Source of the DNA: a virus
Direction: 5' to 3' (one strand)
Length of the DNA stretch: 37,702 bases
IMG/VR virus record: IMGVR_UViG_3300044637_000032
Span: 1 to 37,702 of that record
Positions 16,574 through 23,671 of the stretch are shown one piece after another. The stretch's first letter is position 1. Every line of letters begins with the position of its first letter. The translations under genes and the position numbers were made by a program. The notes beneath the pieces were generated by a model that was not told the DNA's origin, searched no databases, and saw only the letters and a list, made by a program, of their open reading frames with translations.

Positions 16574-16818
16574 GCGTCAAATACTCCGAGGGTGTGTGAT
16601 TCCCTCATGACCAGAAGGTTGTCACCTTCATATTTCAAATCTTGGCCGATGGAATCACCAAATAGCACCTTGTCACCGACTTTTACGTCTTTGGCGTCAG
16701 GCCCAGCGGAGATTACCACACCCGTGCCAGTTTGTTTGTCACGCAACAGGATGAAAAGCTCATGTTTTTCCATGTCTGGGCGCACGATTAGGCAGTCTTG
16801 CAAGGCTTGGAGGCTCAT
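16570..16818 (-). CDS. GroES-like co-chaperonin
   Basis: The 82-residue protein has the Cpn10 layout: MSLQALQDCLIVRPD as first strand, a charged loop (EKHELFILLRDKQT) at the place of the GroEL-binding mobile loop, GTGVVISAGPDAKDVKVGDKVLF as core, and a hydrophobic end (YEGDNLLVMRES). GroES is about 97 residues and phage versions are similar or shorter. It presumably cooperates with host GroEL to fold capsid or tail proteins, as T4 gp31 does. It lies directly before portal and overlaps its neighbours by 4 nt on both sides. Confidence 0.8.
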   Translation of the reverse strand: MSLQALQDCLIVRPDMEKHELFILLRDKQTGTGVVISAGPDAKDVKVGDKVLFGDSIGQDLKYEGDNLLVMRESHTLGVFDA

Positions 16819-16985
16819 TTTTTGGTCTTCATTGTTGGTTTTTTGGGAGGGTTACCGCTGCCCGCCGCCGCGCGCTTAACAGAGTAGGCAATCGCAACGG
16901 CCTGCTTTACGGGTTTACCCGCAGCTACCTCGGCCTTCACATTCTTGCGAAACGCCTCGGGGGATTTTGTCTTGACGAGTGGCAT
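16815..16985 (-). CDS. Small basic conserved phage protein (56 aa)
   Basis: Reading from the ATG at 16985 gives MPLVKTKSPEAFRKNVKAE, then AAGKPVKQAVAIAYSVKRAA and a Lys/Pro-rich end. This small Lys-rich protein with the PVKQAVAIAYSV core is widespread in environmental podoviruses next to portal or terminase genes, to my recollection. The stop overlaps the GroES-like ATG, and the start overlaps the stop of the preceding gene. Its function is unknown; nucleic-acid binding is possible given the charge. Confidence 0.7.
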   Translation of the reverse strand: MPLVKTKSPEAFRKNVKAEVAAGKPVKQAVAIAYSVKRAAAGSGNPPKKPTMKTKK

Positions 16986-17152
16986 CACTTGGCCTTTTTA
17001 GCAGGTTTGGCAGTCTTGGCCGACTCTTTGAAGTCTTTGGCCGAGGGTGCGCCAGCAGCGCCGGGTTTGCGCATCTTTTCGCCGCTACCTGCGGCAATAC
17101 GGGCGCGTTTGGCGTTGATGTTACTGTAAAGACCGGGTTTTGTAGCCATCAT
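16985..17152 (-). CDS. Small basic conserved phage protein (about 55 aa)
   Basis: Two adjacent ATG codons (17152, 17149) follow in an ATGA overlap with the terminase stop. The product reads MATKPGLYSNINAKRARIAA, then GSGEKMRKPGAAGAPSAKDF and a Lys/Ala-rich tail. This N-terminus is a very recurrent small phage protein beside terminase/portal genes. It is strongly basic, with no cysteines and no known function. Its TGA shares bases with the start of the next small gene. Confidence 0.72.
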   Translation of the reverse strand: MMATKPGLYSNINAKRARIAAGSGEKMRKPGAAGAPSAKDFKESAKTAKPAKKAK

Positions 17153-18675
17153 GACCCCATCCAAGAAGTAAGGGCAGCACCGTTTTGAGCGTTGCGCCTA
17201 GTGAGTGGTTGCTCAGTGTACTCTCTATGAGCCACAGGAAACGCAAAAGTCACACAAATAGCATCTGCCGCATCAGGCGATGCAAGGCCTCTTGCTTTCA
17301 TGTCCTTCTTGCTCTCCAAGAAAATTGTACCCCTAGAATCTGGCTTGATCATAGGCGAAACCAAATCAGTCTTCAAGAACCTGTCTTTGGGAATACTGGC
17401 AGATCTCAGCCAGTCCTTCATCTTGCCCCACATCTCAGCACGCTTATTGCCATACATGATGGGGTTCGCACTCTTGTTGCCAAAGTTGACACCCTTGATC
17501 TTGTAGCGTTGCTCTTTCAGCCGGTCAACAATGCCAGCGCCAAGACCTCCCTCGTCGATGACAACTAGGGCAGGCTTGAACTCCTCGATGGCCTCAATGA
17601 TGTGGCCCACCACCGTCATGGTGTCATCCCCACGGTGGCGGTCAATGCGAACAATATCCCTGCCTTGCCTCACAGCAATCACCGTGGCATCAGCGCCAAA
17701 GCGTGCTGGGTCAACCCCCACAATGATGGGCGCTGTCTGGTCCTTGTACTTGGCCCTGCTCATCGCCTCATCCACAATGTTTGACGGAATAAACTGGTCA
17801 TCGCCAGCATTGGGAAACTGCCCGTAAACCTCAACGTGAGCCTGGCTTGAGTCAGGGCCGTACTCATCAATGATGTTCTGGTACACAGCCTTGTCCGTGC
17901 CTTCCACCGTCCTGGCGTCCACCACCTTGGTGTTCCAGAAGTCTCGCTTTGAGTGAAAAGTCTCGTAGAAGTACCCCGTGTTTCGCCGTGGGTTAGAAAA
18001 CGCCAGCCAAAGTCGGTTGGGAGTGTTCTCGGTAAAGAAACCAGCCGTCACAGCCCAGATGCTGTCCTCGATACCGGACGCCTCATCAAAGATCACCATC
18101 ACACCATCAAAGTTGTGAACTCCAGCATAAGCATCTGGGTTCTCGGCTGACCACAGCCGGCCCTCAACAGCCCAGTAGCGTGTGCCTTTTTTCAGATCCT
18201 TTTCCACCAGATCAGTGAGCCAGTTGGCAGGCGTGATCTTTGTCGCTGCAACCTCAAACCAGTGGCTGTTAATACTCATCGCCAACCACTTGGTGATCTC
18301 GGCCCATGTGACCGCACGAAGCTGAGACTCTGAGTTGGCCGAGATGATGGTGGTCGAGCCAATCCTGGTGGACAGCATCCAGATGGTCAACCAAGACACC
18401 AGTGCAGACTTGCCAATCCCTCGGCCAGAAGACACAGCATGACGCAGTGTCTCAAAGTCTATGCGGCCCTGCTGGCGCTTGATGTGCTCGGTGATCTCAC
18501 GCAGCACCTCGCGTTGCCACTTGCGTGGACCCTTGAAGTTCGCCAGTGGCGTGTTCTCCTGGCCCCAAGGAAAAGCAAACAAGACAAAAGCCTCAGGGTC
18601 GTCGGCAATCGCCGGTGTCCACAGCGTTGCCATCAACTCTTGTTCGTCTTCGGGCTTGTAGATGGTGGTTTGCAT
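17149..18675 (-). CDS. terL: Terminase large subunit
   Basis: The 508-residue protein shows both motor and nuclease parts. Walker A is GRGIGKS (residues 84-90), Walker B VMVIFDEAS (192-200), and a coupling-type SNP motif lies near 228. The RNase H-like nuclease has VGVDPARFGADATVIAVRQG starting at 319 with D322, VVIDEGGLG with D374/E375, and a late Asp in SPDAADAICVTF. It packages DNA into the prohead through the portal. The gene starts directly after the stop of the ADP-ribosyltransferase-like gene and is followed by ATGA-coupled small genes. The similarity of the whole set to P22/Sf6 suggests headful packaging. Confidence 0.95.
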   Translation of the reverse strand: MQTTIYKPEDEQELMATLWTPAIADDPEAFVLFAFPWGQENTPLANFKGPRKWQREVLREITEHIKRQQGRIDFETLRHAVSSGRGIGKSALVSWLTIWMLSTRIGSTTIISANSESQLRAVTWAEITKWLAMSINSHWFEVAATKITPANWLTDLVEKDLKKGTRYWAVEGRLWSAENPDAYAGVHNFDGVMVIFDEASGIEDSIWAVTAGFFTENTPNRLWLAFSNPRRNTGYFYETFHSKRDFWNTKVVDARTVEGTDKAVYQNIIDEYGPDSSQAHVEVYGQFPNAGDDQFIPSNIVDEAMSRAKYKDQTAPIIVGVDPARFGADATVIAVRQGRDIVRIDRHRGDDTMTVVGHIIEAIEEFKPALVVIDEGGLGAGIVDRLKEQRYKIKGVNFGNKSANPIMYGNKRAEMWGKMKDWLRSASIPKDRFLKTDLVSPMIKPDSRGTIFLESKKDMKARGLASPDAADAICVTFAFPVAHREYTEQPLTRRNAQNGAALTSWMGS

Positions 18676-19992
18676 TTATTTGTTCTGGCGACCTTGACGC
18701 ATAAATTTACGCATCTCGTTTTGTGTGTATGCGTCTTGCTGGGCTTGTTCTGCGGCCAAAAGATCCGGCGCGGCAACACCCATTGTTGCGGCAATTGCGG
18801 CAGTTCTGCGGAATGGGTCAAAGGCGGCAAATCGGGAGCGCAACTGGTCAGTGTCTGCCGTTACATCCCACAACCTGCCATTTCCTCTATCCAAAGTGTG
18901 ACCTGTGTATCCAAGAGACTGCACGTTGTCATAACCAGTGGCCCTTAACAAAGTATCGGCATCTTTGCCGCTGGTAATTGGCACCGGCGCATCAAAATTG
19001 GTAAATTCCACAGCAAAAGTGCCATCAGGGTTTGCCAATGCTTCTGGACGCGCTCTGTCATAACCACCGCCAAACTGATTCCAGTTTTCACGCTGGTTAG
19101 CAAAGAAGTCACGGGCATCTTGCACATCTTTAAATTCACGCCTTTCCCGACCAACAGTAAACCTTGCTTTATCAGACGGCAACATTGACTCACCAGCAAA
19201 CTTACTCAGCTTTTGCAAGTCATCAGCATTTGGCGCATCAATTTGTAAATGACCAGATCTGTTAATCCTTAATGGGAAAACAGCGCCACCAGCACCATAA
19301 GCACTGGCATCACCAGCAGCATCTGTTGTCGTATATACGCCAGTACCATAAGCGTCACCAGTCCGAATTGATCCAGATTCACCGCCAGCGACCAGTTTCT
19401 TAATGTTTTCAGGTGTTTTGCTTCCATGAAACACCTCATCAGGAAACATAATTGCCGCCCTTTGCTCTGCCGTATTGTTTGCAGGCAAACCCAGACCGCC
19501 TTGAGATGGTGGGAGCGCGGCACGCTGCTGCGCCAGCCGCAAGGCTTCCTCTTGCGGTGCTGCCACGCCAGGTCGCAAGAAATTCATCCCACCAACAGCT
19601 TGCGTAGACATACCAACTGGCAAACCCCTAGTCGCAAAAGCTGCTTGCCTTGCCGCCCTCGCTGCCTGCAAGGTCGCCATCGTGGCAGGTTGCGCCAGTG
19701 GTGCTACGGCCATTGCCGCCTCAATAGCCTCTGGCCTAATCTGGGTGGTCATCCCTCTACCAGTTGTCAGTGGCTCGCCATAGGACAAGCGATCCAATGT
19801 CTGACTCACCGCTGGCAGTGACAAGAACTGCGCCATGCCCTGCATCTGCTGCGTGCGCTGCGGTGCGTAAGACGCAGCCGCCAAATCAGCCAAGTACCCA
19901 AGCACCTGGTTGCGTGGGGTCGCACTCAACGTGTCTTGGTACGCCAGCATGTTTGCTGGACGCTGGGCGAGGGCGTTTTGGTAAATCGGCAT
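18676..19992 (-). CDS. ADP-ribosyltransferase-like (ART-PolyVal type) putative virion protein
   Basis: The 438-residue protein has an Ala/Gln-rich N-terminal half (MPIYQNALAQRPANMLAY). A C-terminal domain from about residue 185 looks like an ADP-ribosyltransferase fold: VFHGSK (188-192) for the first-strand His, GDAYGTGVYTTTDAAGDAS (212-230) with AYG after it for the Tyr-containing motif, and GYDNVQSLGY (353-362) plus a final FAAFDP strand. The third catalytic acidic residue is not obvious. Such domains occur in phage polyvalent or injected proteins that modify host targets. No Shine-Dalgarno precedes the ATG at 19992, and the gene sits between terS and terL, which is unusual. Confidence 0.6.
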   Translation of the reverse strand: MPIYQNALAQRPANMLAYQDTLSATPRNQVLGYLADLAAASYAPQRTQQMQGMAQFLSLPAVSQTLDRLSYGEPLTTGRGMTTQIRPEAIEAAMAVAPLAQPATMATLQAARAARQAAFATRGLPVGMSTQAVGGMNFLRPGVAAPQEEALRLAQQRAALPPSQGGLGLPANNTAEQRAAIMFPDEVFHGSKTPENIKKLVAGGESGSIRTGDAYGTGVYTTTDAAGDASAYGAGGAVFPLRINRSGHLQIDAPNADDLQKLSKFAGESMLPSDKARFTVGRERREFKDVQDARDFFANQRENWNQFGGGYDRARPEALANPDGTFAVEFTNFDAPVPITSGKDADTLLRATGYDNVQSLGYTGHTLDRGNGRLWDVTADTDQLRSRFAAFDPFRRTAAIAATMGVAAPDLLAAEQAQQDAYTQNEMRKFMRQGRQNK

Positions 19993-20000
19993 GGGGCGAT

Positions 20001-20210
20001 GTTAATTGATTTTTTAAAAAACAAAAAATTAAAAATTGTGTGAGGGGCTACCGTCACCGTGACCTTCCGCCGCCGGCCCTACCCCCCCGCCCTCGCCGGC
20101 GGGACGGCCAGCCACGGGTTGTGCACAGGGTTTTGTCCACAGTTATCCACAGCGGCTTGTGAATAACTAGGAATGTAGGCAGTCGGTGCTAGTTTTTCTG
20201 TGGATAATTT
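20001..20210. other. Candidate DnaA-type replication origin in the terS-ART gap
   Basis: The 400-bp gap between the terS stop (20393) and the ART-like start (19992) holds three perfect DnaA boxes (TTATNCACA): 20143-20151 on plus, 20158-20166 and 20199-20207 on minus. One-mismatch boxes are TTGTCCACA at 20133-20141 and TTGTGCACA at 20119-20127. Next to them is an almost pure A/T stretch (about 20003-20038, with TTTTTTAAAAAA at 20010-20021) that could unwind. A GC-rich hairpin lies at 20086-20103. Boxes plus AT-rich DNA is the plan of bacterial and plasmid origins. A 105-codon open frame across it is probably not a gene. Confidence 0.6.
20086..20103. repeat. GC-rich inverted repeat in the origin candidate
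   Basis: CCCGCC and GGCGGG form a 6-bp all-GC stem with a 6-nt loop. It separates the AT-rich stretch from the DnaA boxes. It could be a structural part of the origin or a weak terminator for leftward transcription from terS; no T-tract is next to it. Confidence 0.45.
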
Positions 20211-20247
20211 GGCATCGACTTTACATAATGAACGTTGTAGGAAGTGA

Positions 20248-20283
20248 CTACGCTTTTGCGTCAGGGTTAACCCTAATGCGTAG
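20248..20283. repeat. Nested palindrome downstream of terS
   Basis: CTACGC (20248-20253) and GCGTAG (20278-20283) are inverted arms that enclose a perfect 12-bp palindrome AGGGTTAACCCT (20263-20274). This is a plausible dimeric-protein binding site, for example a pac-type or initiator site, next to terS and the DnaA boxes. Its function is not known. Confidence 0.4.
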
Positions 20284-20392
20284 CCGGTTGGGCGCGTGCG
20301 CGTAACGATACAAAATCTATGCGGAAAGCGCATAACCCTCCCATCAACAACATTTAATCCAGCCAAACCAGCAGCGATTACCTCACCAAATG

Positions 20393-20908
20393 TCACGAAT
20401 CAACAGCTTTGCTCTCGACATCCACTACGTTGCTTTCATCTTTAAGCACACGCTGCTTTGCTTCTTTGAGCGCATCCATGACGCTAATGCGGGTGTCGGT
20501 CACGGCAACGTCGATGCGATCGCCGTATCGTTTGGCGTACAGCTTTGACGCTACCCACTTGCGTGCGTCCACTTGCATACGCTTTTGCTGAACCCAAGCA
20601 GACGCCATTGGTCCTTCCAAGTGTGCTGGCATCTCTGCATCGGACAACTCGATGATCTCTTCAGCCAGTCGATCGGCACGGCTTTCGGTTGCTCGTTCGT
20701 ACATGGCGCGGAACTCTGCATTGTTCCGAATCATGAGCATGGCGCATTGGTAGCTGGGCATACCAGGCTGCTTGAGGGTGCTGGTGATGCTTTTGCCAGT
20801 TGAGATCTGTTTGCATATCTCAGCCCAGATTGGGTGCTCAATCGGATACAGCGTTGGCCTGCCTGGACGATTCTTCACTGTCATTTCTGACGCCAAGTTT
20901 TCAGTCAC
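20393..20908 (-). CDS. terS: Terminase small subunit (Sf6-like)
   Basis: The GTG at 20908 has an AGGAG Shine-Dalgarno at good spacing and overlaps the stop of a 29-residue frame, giving 171 residues; an ATG at 20884 is the alternative. The core NRPGRPTLYPIEHPIWAEIC plus ISTGKSITSTLKQPGMPSYQ is the DNA-binding helix-turn-helix region of Sf6-type small terminases. RADRLAEEIIELSD and the WVASKLYAKRYGD region form the oligomerisation helices. It recognises the packaging site and feeds DNA to TerL. Unusually, TerL lies 1.7 kb further on, behind the origin candidate and the ART-like gene. Confidence 0.85.
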   Translation of the reverse strand: MTENLASEMTVKNRPGRPTLYPIEHPIWAEICKQISTGKSITSTLKQPGMPSYQCAMLMIRNNAEFRAMYERATESRADRLAEEIIELSDAEMPAHLEGPMASAWVQQKRMQVDARKWVASKLYAKRYGDRIDVAVTDTRISVMDALKEAKQRVLKDESNVVDVESKAVDS

Positions 20909-20994
20909 TTGTGGACTCCTAAAAAATAAGGGTACTCACACCAATGCGGTGCTTTCCCCGAAAGTGCGGCAACTGCATTTGCACACGCCATCAT
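20905..20994 (-). CDS. Possible 29-aa coupled microprotein
   Basis: A short frame begins with tandem ATG codons at 20994, overlapping the RusA-like stop in an ATGA, and ends in a TGA overlapping the terS GTG. It reads MMACANAVAALSGKAPHW and on to a VHK end. Exact overlap on both sides suggests that it is translated or at least couples translation of RusA to TerS. It has two cysteines and no known motif. Confidence 0.45.
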   Translation of the reverse strand: MMACANAVAALSGKAPHWCEYPYFLGVHK

Positions 20995-21329
20995 GCTATC
21001 ACCTCGATCTCAACCTTGTAAGTCTTGACAGTGCCGGGGCGCTGCCTGTACTGCCATTCCACCAACTGGCTTCCATCATCAATGCCAAGCCAATCAGCCA
21101 CCCCATCACGCACAGCCTTGAATCCAGACTGAAGATTATCCCCATCCAAGGCCCTAGGAGCCACTCTGGTGAGCACAATCGTGCAAGGTGGGGCCGGAGG
21201 TGCGGCAACACTCGCCAGCGCGTTAAACGCCTTCTGGCGCTGACTCTTCACCAACCTCGCTTTCACCGCCCAGTGCATCCTCATGTTCGCCATGCTGACC
21301 ACCTTCATGTCCATTTCCACTTCAATCAT
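20991..21329 (-). CDS. RusA-like Holliday junction resolvase
   Basis: The 112-residue protein matches the RusA family: an N-terminal basic helix region, the core LTRVAPRALDGDNLQSGFKAVRD with the acidic pair of the DxDN-type active site, GVADWLGIDDGSQL with further acids, and a closing strand (YKVEIEVI). RusA-type enzymes cut branched DNA made during replication and recombination, clearing it before packaging. RusA is about 120 residues. It follows the repeat array and precedes terS. The last codons overlap the 29-residue frame. Confidence 0.85.
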   Translation of the reverse strand: MIEVEMDMKVVSMANMRMHWAVKARLVKSQRQKAFNALASVAAPPAPPCTIVLTRVAPRALDGDNLQSGFKAVRDGVADWLGIDDGSQLVEWQYRQRPGTVKTYKVEIEVIA

Positions 21330-21358
21330 TCCAACTCCTTAAAAACCCCGAACCCCAT

Positions 21359-21668
21359 GTACCGATACTTTGACCCGACTTTGTGTACCGAACCGAAGGG
21401 GGTATATATACCCCTTCGGTACGTTTCGGTACAACGGGCAAGTCGGGCATCGGTACGTTTCGGTACGTTTCGGTACATCGGTACATGGTTTCGGTACACT
21501 TGGACTGTACCGAACGAACCGAAATCGGTACAGATCGGTACGGTTCGGTACATTTCACCCTCAAAATAATTGCCGTTTCGGTACATCGGTACATCAATTC
21601 TGGCTGTTTCTGGCATGGTCATTGCTTAAATTGCCTCAGAATTTGGTGCCTTCGGTACGGTTCGGTAC
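21359..21668. repeat. Array of 17 WTCGGTAC repeats
   Basis: The octamer (T/A)TCGGTAC occurs 17 times in 310 bp: 14 in plus orientation (CGGTAC at 21417, 21427, 21451, 21461, 21471, 21479, 21492, 21526, 21536, 21546, 21579, 21587, 21653, 21663) and three in minus (GTACCG at 21359, 21385, 21507). Spacing is irregular, often 10 or about 8 bp, so several copies face the same side of the helix. Most copies lie between the primase-helicase stop and the RusA-like start; two lie inside the last codons of the primase. It is the only block of its kind in the window. Iterons of an origin or a cluster of protein-binding sites are the likeliest readings. Confidence 0.85.
21392..21420. repeat. Inverted repeat within the WTCGGTAC array
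   Basis: ACCGAAGGGG and CCCCTTCGGT are perfect 10-bp arms around a GTATATATA centre (GGTATATATACC is itself palindromic). The centre is AT only and could melt or extrude. No T-tract follows on either strand, so a terminator is unlikely. Confidence 0.6.
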
Positions 21669-23671
21669 ACGTCATTGCGCACGTTAACCATGTCCTTTTT
21701 GGTCAAACCCTCAACCGATTCCTTAAATCTTCTGGAGTTCAGCCCGTGGCTCTTGGCCGATTCCCGCCACTCATCGTAGTTCGCTGACACGGCCATACCG
21801 TCCAAGCCATCAGCCTGCTTCTTGACCTCGATAGCAACAAGGCAGTTCAATGCGATCAACTGGTTGCCCGGCAAGATCGTCCGCTTTTGCACGCTGCTGA
21901 CCAGCCCTGAGATGTCCACACTGGTGAGATATGCACCCTTGACCGCATTGCCGTGCTTGTCGAGGATGGGCAGATCCACTTGGGTGATCTGGAAGTTCTT
22001 GGCCGCTGGCATTTCTGCGTCCTTCATCTTCTTAGACTCGAACTGGATGGTTTTGGTTCCCGAGTCCAACTGGCACTTGTACTCTGCATCCAATGCGCCC
22101 TTCAGTGCTGTGCTACCCCGTGACCGGTCCTTGTCCATTGCGCCACTGTGGTGTACAACCAACACACAGCACTTGTAATCTTGGCGCAAGTAAGTGTCCA
22201 AGTGCTGGATGAAGCTGTTCATGTCCTGAGTGCTGTTCTCATCCCCGCCCATGTTCCGAGCCAAGGTGTCGATGACGATCATGGATGGCACATGGCCGCA
22301 CTCGGCCGACAAGGTTTTGATGGAGTCAGCCACCAGAGCAGCCTCTGTTGCGTCATACAGTTGCGCTGCCCTGTGGCTTTTAAACAACGGTGCGCCGTCA
22401 AGTGTGGTGCCATTGCCCAATTCCCAGCCCTTAAAGCGCCGAGCCAAACCATTGTGTCCCTCGCCAGCGATGTAGAACACTGCACCTTGCTGAACTTGGT
22501 GACCGTGCCAATCACGCCCGGTTGCCACGCAGCAGGCCAAGTCAATTGAGACAAAGGACTTTCCCCCGCCTGGGTCACCGAACACCTGCGCCAAGCTGTC
22601 AGCCTCGATGTAGTCATCGACCACCCACTTAATCTCGCTCAGTTGCAAGGAATCTGCTCTGGTGAACTCAAACGCCAGCTTGTCACGCACAGGCCCAGCC
22701 ACGCGCTCAATTTGTTCTTTCACGGCATCCAGTCCTTGCAGGCAGTGCAGGTCATTCCAGTCTGTTGGCTTGTTGTCCACCATGTCAGCATCCCCGAATG
22801 ATGGATACACAATCTCGCCAAACACCATCGCTGCCGCTGCTCGGCCCTTGGTCACTCCAGGGTTGCCCTCGGTGAACTGGTCATTGTCAGCGCCGATCAC
22901 AATCTTGGAGCCGGGGAACATCTCCTTGGCTGCTTTGGCTACCTTGGACAAGTTGCCACAATCAAACGCCACCATGACGGTGTACCCCGTAGCCTCATGA
23001 ATACTGGCGCAAGTGGCAAAACCCTCACCCACGAACACTATCTTGCGGTTACCCCGCAACTCAAAAAAACCACCCTCGATCTTGCCACCCTTCAAGAACC
23101 GCTTGTTGCCTTCTGCGTCAATGGTCTGGTAGGACAATATCTCCCCAGACTGATTGATCACTGGCACCACCAGACGGCCAGCCCTGTCAATCTTGATGCC
23201 ATGTGCCTGAATGTGTTTCCTCACCAGGTAGGGGTGGTCGTCACTTGCATCAGCATATGTGCCGACCTCATCCTCTGCACGCTCTGCTGCCACCGCTTGG
23301 CTGGCAAGTCTCTCAGCCTCTTTCTTGGCCTTCAGATCAGCCACCCACTTGTCATGTTCAAACCTCTCGGTAAAACTCATGGTTCTGCCAATGTCAGCCA
23401 CCCACTTAGCCTCAAAGGTTGGCTCTTTCCAGCAGCCGGCAATGCCCACTGGCACCTTGCCACTGGTGTGCAAGATGTACCACCCGTCAAGCGATCCCTT
23501 CTTGCTCGACACATGAGGCACCCGGTGGATCTCGCCGTCAGCGATGAGGTCTTTGATCAGCAGGCCACTAGCCTCACAGTGAGCGCGAAAAGCACCCTCA
23601 GGGTTGATCAGGTCTTGGCTCTCTGTTGCTGCTGCAAAGCCATTGGGGAAGATGGTTGATAAGTTAGTCAT
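21626..23671 (-). CDS. TOPRIM primase - RepA-like replicative helicase
   Basis: The ATG at 23671 shares its A with the methyltransferase TAA (TAATG), which I take as the start, giving 681 residues; upstream in-frame starts lie inside the methyltransferase. The N-terminal 150 residues are primase-like and a charged linker follows. A TOPRIM domain has IVFVGEGFATCASI (catalytic Glu about residue 216) and IVIGADNDQ (DxD about 262-264). A RecA/RepA-like ATPase has GDPGGGKSF (about 365-373) and MIVIDTLARN. It is thus a bifunctional primase-helicase for phage replication. The C-terminus carries VYRTVP encoded by two copies of the WTCGGTAC repeat. Confidence 0.88.
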   Translation of the reverse strand: MTNLSTIFPNGFAAATESQDLINPEGAFRAHCEASGLLIKDLIADGEIHRVPHVSSKKGSLDGWYILHTSGKVPVGIAGCWKEPTFEAKWVADIGRTMSFTERFEHDKWVADLKAKKEAERLASQAVAAERAEDEVGTYADASDDHPYLVRKHIQAHGIKIDRAGRLVVPVINQSGEILSYQTIDAEGNKRFLKGGKIEGGFFELRGNRKIVFVGEGFATCASIHEATGYTVMVAFDCGNLSKVAKAAKEMFPGSKIVIGADNDQFTEGNPGVTKGRAAAAMVFGEIVYPSFGDADMVDNKPTDWNDLHCLQGLDAVKEQIERVAGPVRDKLAFEFTRADSLQLSEIKWVVDDYIEADSLAQVFGDPGGGKSFVSIDLACCVATGRDWHGHQVQQGAVFYIAGEGHNGLARRFKGWELGNGTTLDGAPLFKSHRAAQLYDATEAALVADSIKTLSAECGHVPSMIVIDTLARNMGGDENSTQDMNSFIQHLDTYLRQDYKCCVLVVHHSGAMDKDRSRGSTALKGALDAEYKCQLDSGTKTIQFESKKMKDAEMPAAKNFQITQVDLPILDKHGNAVKGAYLTSVDISGLVSSVQKRTILPGNQLIALNCLVAIEVKKQADGLDGMAVSANYDEWRESAKSHGLNSRRFKESVEGLTKKDMVNVRNDVYRTVPKAPNSEAI

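Noticed and set aside
20079-20396. 105-codon minus-strand frame starting with GTG overlapping the terS stop
   Set aside because: It reads across the DnaA boxes and the GC-rich hairpin, the translation has no domain, and only its start overlap favours it. The origin reading explains the sequence better, but a short real N-terminal part cannot be excluded.
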